Positions 9,031 through 15,847 of a DNA stretch of 64,000 nt are shown here, one piece after another. Positions within the stretch are counted from its first letter, which is position 1; every line of letters begins with the position of its first letter. The notes under the pieces are model-generated. The model was not told where the DNA came from. It made no database searches and saw nothing but the letters and a program-made list of their open reading frames with translations. The stretch lies in the NCBI RefSeq assembly GCF_023509015.1, contig NZ_CP094975.1:3837501-3901500 (forward strand). The letters are read 5' to 3'. A program made the position numbers and the translations under genes. This DNA is from Pseudomonas abieticivorans (GTDB lineage Bacteria; Pseudomonadota; Gammaproteobacteria; Pseudomonadales; Pseudomonadaceae).

Positions 9031-9789
9031 GTGCGCTTCGCCGTTCTCGGAAGCGGAAGCCAAGGGAATGGCACGCTCATCGCAAGCAACGACACCTACG
9101 TGCTGGTCGACTGCGGGTTTTCTTTAAAAGAAACCGAGCGTCGCCTGGCCCGCCTGGGTGTCAGCCCCCAGCAACTGAGTGCCGTTGTAGTGACCCACGA
9201 ACATGCCGACCACGTGCATGGCGTGGGTTTGCTGTCTCGGCGCTACAATTTACCGGTGTACATGAGCCGCGGCACCCATCGCGGCCTGCGCAAACCCGTG
9301 GAACTGGCGGGTTTCGTGGCCTGCGGGGATGTGTTGCAAGTCGGCGCATTGAGCATCACGGTCGTCTCGGTGGCGCATGACGCGTTGGAGCCGACCCAAT
9401 ACGTGTTCAGCGACGGTGCACGGCGCTTTGGCGTGCTGACCGACCTGGGCTCGTACTGCGGGCGCGTAATGGACAGCTACCAGGGCCTGGACGCCTTGAT
9501 GATCGAGGCCAATCACTGCCGTGATCGGCTTGCCCGTGGCCACTATCCGATGTTTCTGAAACAGCGGGTGGGCGGTTCACTGGGACATTTGAACAACCAC
9601 CAGGCCGCGAGCCTGGTGGCAGAGCTGGGCTGGCAAAACCTGCAACACCTGGTGCTGGCCCACCTCAGCAGCAAGAACAACCTGCCAGAGCTGGCCCGGC
9701 AATGTTTCGTCGATACCCTGGGGTGCGACGCCGACTGGCTGCAATTGGCCGATCAAGATTCAGGGCTCGACTGGCGACACATCGCCTAG
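9031..9789 (+). CDS. MBL-fold metallo-hydrolase (YycJ/WalJ-like)
   Basis: 252-aa cytoplasmic metallo-beta-lactamase-fold hydrolase. The metal motif THEHADH (H56, H58, D60, H61) is complete, and further family residues appear in VAHDALEP and IEANHC. It starts with GTG directly after the bamC stop codon, so it is translationally coupled to bamC. The substrate is unknown; the group includes YycJ-like exonucleases and other phosphodiesterases. Confidence 0.88.
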   Translation: MRFAVLGSGSQGNGTLIASNDTYVLVDCGFSLKETERRLARLGVSPQQLSAVVVTHEHADHVHGVGLLSRRYNLPVYMSRGTHRGLRKPVELAGFVACGDVLQVGALSITVVSVAHDALEPTQYVFSDGARRFGVLTDLGSYCGRVMDSYQGLDALMIEANHCRDRLARGHYPMFLKQRVGGSLGHLNNHQAASLVAELGWQNLQHLVLAHLSSKNNLPELARQCFVDTLGCDADWLQLADQDSGLDWRHIA

Positions 9790-9817
9790 CCCACCTACTT
9801 AGCAAGCGGAGCCCATC

Positions 9818-10531
9818 ATGGAAAAACGTGAAGAACTCTACCGCGGCAAGGCCAAATCGGTTTACAAGACCGACGACGCCGACCGCCTGATCCTGCTGTT
9901 TCGCAACGACACTTCGGCGTTCGACGGCAAGCGCATCGAGCAGTTGGACCGCAAAGGCATGGTGAACAACAAGTTCAACGCCTTCATCATGCAAAAGCTG
10001 GAAGAAGCGGGCGTCCCGACCCAGTTCGACAAGCTGCTGGGTGACAACGAGTGCCTGGTCAAGAAACTGGACATGATCCCGGTCGAATGCGTAGTGCGCA
10101 ACTACGCCGCCGGCAGCCTGGTCAAGCGCCTGGGCGTGGAAGAAGGCCTGAAGCTGAACCCCTACACCTTCGAGCTGTTCCTGAAGGACGACGCCAAGGG
10201 CGACCCGTTCATCAACGAATCCCACGTAGTGGCGTTCGGCTGGGGCACCGCCGAGCAACTGGCCAAAATGAAAGAGCTGTCGCTGAAGGTCAACGACGTG
10301 CTGAACAAGCTCTTTGACGACGCAGGCCTGCTGCTGGTCGACTTCAAGCTGGAATTCGGCGTGTTCAGCGACGGCTCCATTGTTCTCGGTGACGAGTTCA
10401 GCCCTGACGGCTGCCGCCTGTGGGACAAGGACACCAAGAAGAAAATGGACAAGGACCGCTTCCGCCAGGGCCTCGGTGACGTCATCGAAGCCTACGAAGA
10501 AGTGGCCAAGCGCCTGGGCGTGCCGCTGTAA
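9818..10531 (+). CDS. purC: Phosphoribosylaminoimidazole-succinocarboxamide synthase
   Basis: SAICAR synthase of de novo purine synthesis: it joins CAIR and aspartate with ATP hydrolysis. The 237-aa protein has the glycine-rich YRGKAKSVY start, the [13 protein letters not shown] motif and the nucleotide/metal segment VDFKLEFG. It is the short bacterial form. The ATG at 9818 follows an AGCGGAG site. It closes the dapA cluster and lies just upstream of tRNA-Ser. Confidence 0.97.
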   Translation: MEKREELYRGKAKSVYKTDDADRLILLFRNDTSAFDGKRIEQLDRKGMVNNKFNAFIMQKLEEAGVPTQFDKLLGDNECLVKKLDMIPVECVVRNYAAGSLVKRLGVEEGLKLNPYTFELFLKDDAKGDPFINESHVVAFGWGTAEQLAKMKELSLKVNDVLNKLFDDAGLLLVDFKLEFGVFSDGSIVLGDEFSPDGCRLWDKDTKKKMDKDRFRQGLGDVIEAYEEVAKRLGVPL

Positions 10532-10586
10532 TTTTGCAAAAAGCGCGCAACTGACTGATAGATCGTGAATTTTTTCGAAAGAAAGC

Positions 10587-10615
10587 TTAGACATTCGCTG
10601 AATCAGTGTTATGAT
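10587..10615 (+). promoter_or_regulatory. Sigma-70 promoter of tRNA-Ser
   Basis: TTAGAC (-35, 10587-10592) and TATGAT (-10, 10610-10615) are separated by 17 bases, with a GC-rich discriminator (GCGCGCC) before the tRNA at 10626. A GC-rich discriminator is typical of growth-rate-controlled stable RNA promoters. Confidence 0.75.
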
Positions 10616-10625
10616 GCGCGCCGTT

Positions 10626-10715
10626 GGAGAGATGCCGGAGTGGCCGAACGGGACGGATTCGAAATCCGTTGTACTGGCGACAGTACCTAGGGTTCAAATC
10701 CCTATCTCTCCGCCA
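10626..10715 (+). tRNA. tRNA-Ser (anticodon CGA)
   Basis: A 90-base class II tRNA with acceptor stem GGAGAGA/TCTCTCC, discriminator G and encoded CCA. The anticodon stem ACGGA/TCCGT frames anticodon CGA at 10660-10662. A long variable arm (GTACT...AGTAC) and the T-loop GGTTCAAATCC are clear. It reads UCG serine codons. Its 3' end is the integration site of the island that follows. Confidence 0.97.
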
Positions 10716-10720
10716 TTATT
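10691..10720 (+). repeat. Left attachment repeat (attL), in tRNA-Ser 3' end
   Basis: This 30-base block, from the T-loop to just past CCA, is repeated at 20041-20070 with one mismatch (CCT versus CAT at its twelfth base). The left copy forms the functional tRNA end. Confidence 0.88.
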
Positions 10721-10730
10721 GAATACGAGT

Positions 10731-10769
10731 AAGCCCCTGAAATGGTTGAACATTTCAGGGGCTTTTTCG
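10731..10769 (+). terminator. Rho-independent terminator after tRNA-Ser
   Basis: AGCCCCTGAAATG...CATTTCAGGGGCT hairpin followed by TTTTT. A second version with a different loop follows the right attachment repeat (20081-20119), so the terminator was duplicated together with the tRNA end. Confidence 0.9.
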
Positions 10770-10784
10770 TTCCTGACGATTGAG

Positions 10785-10803
10785 TTAGGGCATTTTTAGG
10801 GCA
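10785..10803 (+). repeat. Paired TTAGGGCA direct repeats, left island end
   Basis: Two exact copies of TTAGGGCA at 10785-10792 and 10796-10803, spaced 11 bases start to start. The same octamer appears twice with the same 11-base spacing at the right end. The arrangement fits integrase or excisionase arm-type binding sites; the role is inferred. Confidence 0.6.
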
Positions 10804-10878
10804 AAAAGCATCTTCGGCTGGATCGGTCGCGCTTCTTTGCTCTTGTGAGATCGAAGGTAATCCAGGTCATTCAGCAAG

Positions 10879-10903
10879 TCCCAGTGACAAAGATTCACTG
10901 GGA
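10879..10903. repeat. 8-base inverted repeat upstream of the island's first gene
   Basis: TCCCAGTG (10879-10886) and CACTGGGA (10896-10903) form a perfect inverted repeat with a 9-base loop, about 60 bases upstream of the 324-aa gene. There is no T-run, so an operator or integration-related site is more likely than a terminator. Nothing else is recognised between 10804 and 10962. Confidence 0.4.
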
Positions 10904-10962
10904 GGCTAAAGTCAGCCATCAAATGGCTACCAAGAGCTTTTGCGCTCGTCTAGAGGGATCTA

Positions 10963-11937
10963 ATGTCTAACCGCCAGTACCCAGTTGAGATGGCGAATCT
11001 CGTTTGCAAATTTGGGAGCCAAAATCTTCTCGATTATTTTGCAGAAATCGTGCTTCCGTCCTTTTCGAATCCGGATCTCAAAAGGGTTTATGGAACGACG
11101 CAATTTTTTTTTGAAAACGTTGAATTAGTTACAGTTGATGGGCGAGTATTGCTTGTCGGGCGATTTATTAAGGACATGGTTTTAGAACGAGAGCAAATTT
11201 ATACGAAATCCGGGTTGGTAGAAGATCATGAGGAAATGCAATCCTCTCCTTCTTGTATTTTTGTTTTGGTTCTTGATATTCATCGGCTTGTCTTTCTTAA
11301 AGAAACCAAGTTTGCACCAACGCTGGATAATTTCAAGTCGACGCTTGAGAGCTTTTTGAAGCGTAACCATAAAGCTTATATCGATACTACATATGATGAA
11401 CGTAAAGAAAGTGGCGAAAAAGTAACAAAAAAACAGTTGATGCTTGATATCTTTCCTCCTACTTTGGAATTGATTCCGTTAACTTCCGCACAGAGTATCG
11501 ACTCGTTTGTTCGGCAGTATGAGGTTTTGAGTTCGGTTACATATAAATTTTCTGATCGAAATGATGAGCACGACAACGAAGGTTTTTTCGAAGCAGTGCA
11601 ACGTCAGAAGGATGAAGTTAATAGTAAGACGACGACAATTCGTCACTCAAATTCTGAGGGGTTGGATAAAGATAGTGTGATCGAAGAAGTGCAGGCTGCC
11701 ACTGTTCAAGGCAATCAGAAAGTAACGCTGGTGGGTAAAGATAGCTCAGGTACGGAGTTGCGTGGTGACAATGAGCATTTTCAGCTTAAGAGTTATGTTG
11801 AGTTAACCACGAACTCGCCTTCACAAGCTGCTCCGACTTTGTTTCAAAAATTTATTCAGTTGGTAGGCGATGGTATGATCCAGGTTGCAGCTCCGACCCG
11901 AGCAGCGATTGCCAAACTCGCTCCTTATCGTAGGTGA
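10963..11937 (+). CDS. Uncharacterised island protein, first gene of a two-gene module
   Basis: 324-aa protein of unknown function. The N-terminal half (about 1-200) looks globular, alternating beta strands and helices (for example CIFVLVLDIHRLVFLKETKF). The middle (about 205-280) is rich in Ser, Thr, Asp and Glu and likely flexible; the C-terminus is weakly hydrophobic. No signal peptide or membrane helix is seen. The ATG at 10963 follows an AGAGGGA site. Its stop overlaps the GTG start of the next gene, so the two proteins are probably made together and may interact. Base use is clearly more AT-rich than the core genes. A soluble-plus-membrane gene pair on an island fits a defence or abortive-infection module, but I recognise no family. 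Confidence 0.8.
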   Translation: MSNRQYPVEMANLVCKFGSQNLLDYFAEIVLPSFSNPDLKRVYGTTQFFFENVELVTVDGRVLLVGRFIKDMVLEREQIYTKSGLVEDHEEMQSSPSCIFVLVLDIHRLVFLKETKFAPTLDNFKSTLESFLKRNHKAYIDTTYDERKESGEKVTKKQLMLDIFPPTLELIPLTSAQSIDSFVRQYEVLSSVTYKFSDRNDEHDNEGFFEAVQRQKDEVNSKTTTIRHSNSEGLDKDSVIEEVQAATVQGNQKVTLVGKDSSGTELRGDNEHFQLKSYVELTTNSPSQAAPTLFQKFIQLVGDGMIQVAAPTRAAIAKLAPYRR

Positions 11938-12551
11938 ACCAAGTGAACGATGATTTGTCTCCAAAGGCGTTGATGGACGAAAAAAGCTTGTGGGCGATTT
12001 ACGTCAAAGCGAGAAGAATTCCCTTCAGTTCATTTAATTTTTGGATGACGTTCGTCGTTTTTATTTTGGTGGTGCTTCAATATTGTATGTTGGAAATCTC
12101 ATTGGATGAGAAGCTTAAGATTGTACGAGAGTTTAGTACCATGGCTTTGGGGGTTGTAGTCTCTGTCTTGGGTTTTATTTTGGCTGGCTTTACCATTTTT
12201 GCAACGATCAGTCAGCCTGATATGCTTGTGGCAATGTCTAAGCATAGGCATGAAAAATCACAGTTGTCGTTTCTGAAGAATAATTTTTTTATTTTTATGC
12301 GTGTGTTTATCTATTACTTGGCTTATACGGTTTTTTGTTTGTTGGTGATTGTGTTTGCTATCAAGGGAGGTCTGATACATAAAATAGTACAGCTCTCCCC
12401 GATATCATGGAAAATTACAGAATGGTTGGTCGGTATGGCTTACGTTACCCTTTATACGGGGATGTTCTTTTTGTTGATGCAATTAAAGTCTTTTATTTAC
12501 AACGTCTACCATACGGTCATGACTGCGATTCGCTGGAAAGCTATTCAGTAG
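11934..12551 (+). CDS. Four-helix membrane protein, second gene of the two-gene module
   Basis: 205-aa integral membrane protein with no recognised family. Four hydrophobic segments are visible at about residues 35-55, 70-92, 120-145 and 160-185, with charged stretches between them (for example SKHRHEKSQ). The GTG start overlaps the previous stop codon; a second in-frame GTG lies nine bases later. Its 3' end overlaps the convergent integrase pseudogene by about 11 bases. It may be the membrane effector or anchor of the upstream protein. The layout resembles Kiwa (four-helix KwaA plus a roughly 315-aa KwaB), but the gene order is reversed and no sequence match is evident. Confidence 0.8.
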   Translation: MNQVNDDLSPKALMDEKSLWAIYVKARRIPFSSFNFWMTFVVFILVVLQYCMLEISLDEKLKIVREFSTMALGVVVSVLGFILAGFTIFATISQPDMLVAMSKHRHEKSQLSFLKNNFFIFMRVFIYYLAYTVFCLLVIVFAIKGGLIHKIVQLSPISWKITEWLVGMAYVTLYTGMFFLLMQLKSFIYNVYHTVMTAIRWKAIQ

Positions 12552-13789
12552 AATTGGGTTGATTGACTTTAACCGTTGTCCGAAAGCCCATTTGCTCAGA
12601 TACAAGAGATGCCATGCTTTTGTATCCCTTGGTATCCAGCGTCCATAGTGTTTCCTCACCATTGTTGTATCGCTATGTCCTAATTGGCGTGCGACCCATT
12701 CCACAGGTACGTAGCTTGATAGGGCTTGGCTCGCGAAGGTGTGGCGGCATTGGTTGGCCCCTCGGCGGCGGACTTCTGCCTTTTTCATATGGGCGGTGAA
12801 CCATTTGCTCAGGGTTTTGCCACTCCACAGCAGGCCGCTGGCGGAGCTGCGGAAAAGAAACTTGACCTTCATCTTCTTCGTGGTGATGTTGTCGCGCTGT
12901 ATCAACGTGATATCAACGCTAGGTGAATCCTTCGCGGCGGCAACAATTTCCCGCATTAAGCTTAGAGCGGGGTCTATCAGTTCGATGACTCGCACCCTGG
13001 TGCGTTCTTTGGGGACTTTGAATTCCCCAACGACCAATGCCCGGCGGACGTGCACTAGGCCTGCCTCAAGGTCGATATCTTCGGCGGCAAGTCCAATAAG
13101 CTCGGATAGCGAAAGCCCGGCCCAGCAGTTGAACTCGATCATTCGGGCGTCGGCGCGGCGGCGGGGATCCGCTTTGCCGATCATCTCGATCTCGGTGCGG
13201 TTGAACGGGTCGGCGTGTTCCAGATCGACGTCCGCCCCGACGTTGCTGATTCTATCGAGAGGGTTCGCTGTCAAGATGCCGTCGCCGAAGGCATCAGCCC
13301 ATACTCCTCGGACGACGGTGAAAATGTCGTTACCGTCTTCGGGGCCAGACCATGCTTCAGCAACTGCGCTTGGAACAACTCGATGTCGCTTTTGCTGATG
13401 TCGACAATTCGGCGTTTACCGAACTTGTTCTCAACGTGCACAGCCTTGCTCACGTAGTTGACCACCGTGCTCGATGCTTTGAGGGCGCGCTGAACCTCCA
13501 GCCAACGATCAATGCCTTCCTTTACTGTACGCTTGAGCGACGGGCCGCCAGTGCCCGTGAACATAGTGGCCCTAGGTGAGTTCGGGAAATGGGCCGCATA
13601 GTCGAAGCGGCCCTCTCTGATCTCCGCGAGGATGGTGCGGCGTTTGTTGTCGGCGTAGGCGATCGCGGCCTTGTTTACCTTCGAGATCCCTTCGAGAGGT
13701 TCCCGGCATCCTACTCGACGCCGCCAATACAGCCAGCGGCCCAGTGTCAGCCACCACCGCAACCAGCAGCATGGTTCATGGCCCCACAA
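12541..13789 (-). pseudogene. Tyrosine recombinase/phage integrase, frameshifted twice
   Basis: Relic of the island integrase. An N-terminal arm-type DNA-binding region (REPLEGI...GRFDYAAHFPNS) and a core-binding domain are in one frame up to about 13330. The catalytic domain continues in another frame (IFTVVRGVWADAFGDGI... onward) after what looks like a one-base loss in GTAACGAC. A second one-base loss in an A-run at 12618-12621 removes the natural C-terminus, which would end at a TAG at 12541. The catalytic part keeps the Arg of an HxxR-like box (NQCRHTFAS), the later His (QLGHSD) and the Tyr nucleophile (KHYGRW). The Arg expected in the first box reads Ser (AGLSLSEL). The N-terminal start is uncertain; the given end is the first ATG of the open frame. 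Confidence 0.85.
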
Positions 13790-13911
13790 GAGCCCAGCTT
13801 GAACCAGCGCATGCTCAACGAATTATCGGCATCACCGATGCCGGCGACCAAGGATTGATCGCGTTGGCTGCCTGTCTGGCCTACGCCAAAGAAGTCTCAA
13901 CACCGAAGTGA
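13771..13911 (+). CDS. Short hypothetical ORF, possible phage gene remnant
   Basis: 46 codons from an ATG at 13771 (MVHGPTRAQLEP...AYAKEVSTPK) with a helical, alanine-rich composition. The frame is open further upstream across the integrase 5' end. No ribosome-binding site is visible. It may be the tail of a truncated phage gene rather than a complete one. The remaining sequence to 14000 shows no other gene. Confidence 0.3.
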   Translation: MVHGPTRAQLEPAHAQRIIGITDAGDQGLIALAACLAYAKEVSTPK

Positions 13912-14000
13912 AAAAGAGCGACCGGGGTGGATGCGACAACATCCAAACCGGCCGCCGTCCCTGCAGACTGTCCCTGCAAGTCCAGCCAAGGCTCTTACTC

Positions 14001-14016
14001 CGTGCACGCGTGCACG
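14001..14016. promoter_or_regulatory. Perfect 16-base palindrome CGTGCACGCGTGCACG
   Basis: A perfect palindrome 20 bases upstream of the LexA box in front of the methylase remnant. A repressor operator of the original phage is the likeliest reading; the protein is unknown. Confidence 0.45.
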
Positions 14017-14036
14017 AAGCGCGGCGAGGCTAGCAC

Positions 14037-14052
14037 CTGTTTATCCATACAG
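14037..14052. promoter_or_regulatory. LexA (SOS) box
   Basis: CTGTTTATCCATACAG has the CTG-N10-CAG form with CTGT and ACAG ends, a good LexA site. It lies just upstream of the adenine methylase remnant, so that phage-type gene was probably DNA-damage inducible. Confidence 0.75.
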
Positions 14053-14069
14053 TAAAGGTCTTGCTCTAT

Positions 14070-14863
14070 ATGTCCACGCCCATCATCCCTTGGATGGGCG
14101 GCAAACGCCGCCTGGCCGATCGCCTCATCCCGCGTTTTCCGCCGCACGAATGCTACGTCGAAGTCTTTGCCGGCGGTGCCGCGCTCTACTTCATGCGTCC
14201 GCAGGCCGCGCCGGTTGAAGTCCTCAATGACATCAACGGCGACCTGGTCACGTTGTACCGCGTTGTGCAGAACCACCTGGAAGAGTTCGTGCGCCAATTC
14301 AAATGGGCACTCAGTTCACGCCAGGTGTTTGAGTGGCAGAAGATGACCCGCCCCGAAACCCTCACCGACATCCAGCGTGCCGCCCGATTTTTCTACCTGC
14401 AGCACCATGCCTTTGCCGGTAAGGTCACCGGGAAGACGTTTGGCACCGCGACCACCGGCCCGGCCATTAACCTGCTGCGGATCGAGGAAAACCTCTCGGC
14501 CGCCTGGCAGCGCCTGTCCGGCACCTACGTTGAAAACCTCCCCTGACTTGAATGTGCCGAACGTTATGGCCGTGCGCACCGTTTCACTACATGGACCCGC
14601 CTTACTGGCAGACCGCCGGCTATGGCGTGGATTTTCAGTTCGAGAATTACGAGCGCATGGCCGACTTCATGCGTCGCTGCAAAGGCAAGGTGATGGTCAG
14701 CATTAACGATCACCCAGACATCCGCCGGGTGTTTGCTGGCTTTCACTTTGAGACGCTGGATATCCGCTATAGCAACACCAATCAGCGCCAAGGCAAAGCC
14801 GAAGTCAGTGGCGAATTGATCATCATGAACTGGGTTCCGGCGGCTTTAGGCGGACTTTTTTAG
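14070..14863 (+). pseudogene. DNA adenine methylase (D12 class), disrupted
   Basis: Relic of a Dam-type N6-adenine methyltransferase. The N-terminal part has the AdoMet motif FAGGAALYF and the segment EVLNDINGDLVTLY typical of phage D12 methylases. Reading stops at a TGA at 14544-14546 where a Trp codon is expected (ENLP*LECAERY). About 30 bases later the frame also shifts by one base; the catalytic DPPY motif (14594-14605) and the C-terminus follow in the new frame to 14863. Two independent lesions make this a pseudogene. A LexA box and a palindrome lie directly upstream. Confidence 0.88.
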
Positions 14864-14937
14864 TGTGTTCTAACGCGATGGAATGCCGCGGTACTGGGAT
14901 AGGCGTCCGCACATAGCTGGGTGCTCCTAGAGTGTCC

Positions 14938-15783
14938 TCAGGGTAGACCAACGGCTGAAGACTTCGTTACAAACCCCAGTCCCACGCATACCGAGCAATC
15001 TTCACGCTGATCAAACCGATCCTGGCAAACGATGCAGGGGCGGAGTCGAGCCAGGTCGAGCAGCGGACGCAATTTTTCGAAGGCGTCCAGATCGCGGCAT
15101 TCATGCGCCACTTGGGCGGCATCCATAAGCCCGCGGTAGCTGTCCGGATCCTCCATGGGCTCGTAGGTCACTCCTTCGATGGTGCGACCGGTTTCGATGA
15201 GCGTGTACTGCTCTCCCTCGCGAAGCGTCAGGGTCAGCCCGTCTATTCTCGCGATATCGCCGGAGGGGTTGAACACCAGGTTCGCCCCGCTGGAGTCACG
15301 ATAAACCTTGCCATCGTAGGTGGAGGGTGTGTCGCTGACCAGCGTGTCGGCGACATAAAAAATCGAGCGACGAATCTTGCCGAGCAGTTCGCTGTTGTTA
15401 CCTCTGACATCGTAGGAAGAGGCAGCGCAGTAGTGCACCGGGCAGCTCTGCAATTCCTCGACGGCGTGCCAATAGGCTGCGTTCGCCATTTCGTTCAAAT
15501 CGAACTGCTGCAGCACATCGATTAAGCCCTCGCTGAGCAGGGCGGCACTCATGGCGTGCAAAGTCTGCCGGTGAGCTTCCGGGGTCTGCATGCGGAAATC
15601 GTGGTCGTCGAGGGTGGAGTGCCACTGCTGAAGTCTCAGCGCTTTAGACTGGTCGAAATTCAGGGGATGGCTCTCTATATGTTTGCTGTATAAATATACA
15701 GCGTACAAAAAGTGCTCACTAGGCGAGGTTGAGGCGACGAGCAGCAGAATCATCAGCCAGATCTGCCACCTCTGGCGCGTCAT
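14938..15783 (-). CDS. Uncharacterised island protein with C-terminal CxxC-CxxCxGxG motif
   Basis: 281-aa protein of unknown function. An apparent hydrophobic N-terminal segment (about 8-24) would anchor or export it, but no ribosome-binding site supports the ATG at 15783; an internal ATG at about residue 65 (MQTPEAHRQ) is an alternative that removes this segment. The body is helical followed by a beta-rich region (about 155-215). The C-terminus has CIVCQDRFDQREDCSVCVGLG, a likely zinc-binding pair of which the second half resembles a DnaJ CxxCxGxG repeat. It is divergent from the large XRE-nuclease-NTPase gene. Confidence 0.65.
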   Translation of the reverse strand: MTRQRWQIWLMILLLVASTSPSEHFLYAVYLYSKHIESHPLNFDQSKALRLQQWHSTLDDHDFRMQTPEAHRQTLHAMSAALLSEGLIDVLQQFDLNEMANAAYWHAVEELQSCPVHYCAASSYDVRGNNSELLGKIRRSIFYVADTLVSDTPSTYDGKVYRDSSGANLVFNPSGDIARIDGLTLTLREGEQYTLIETGRTIEGVTYEPMEDPDSYRGLMDAAQVAHECRDLDAFEKLRPLLDLARLRPCIVCQDRFDQREDCSVCVGLGFVTKSSAVGLP

Positions 15784-15811
15784 CGATAACGTATTGATTG
15801 AGCTTGATATT

Positions 15812-15847
15812 ATGGTACACTTTTTTGTGTGTCCATCAAATGGTACA
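15812..15847. promoter_or_regulatory. Two ATGGTACA direct repeats in front of the XRE-nuclease-NTPase gene
   Basis: ATGGTACA occurs at 15812-15819 and 15840-15847, spaced 28 bases, within the only gap between two divergent genes. A helix-turn-helix domain heads the downstream protein, so these may be its autoregulatory operators. Inferred from position only. Confidence 0.4.

Noticed and set aside
10963..12551. Assignment of the gene pair to the Kiwa system
   Set aside because: Kiwa has the membrane gene first and a DUF4868 protein second; here the order is reversed and no sequence match could be recognised.
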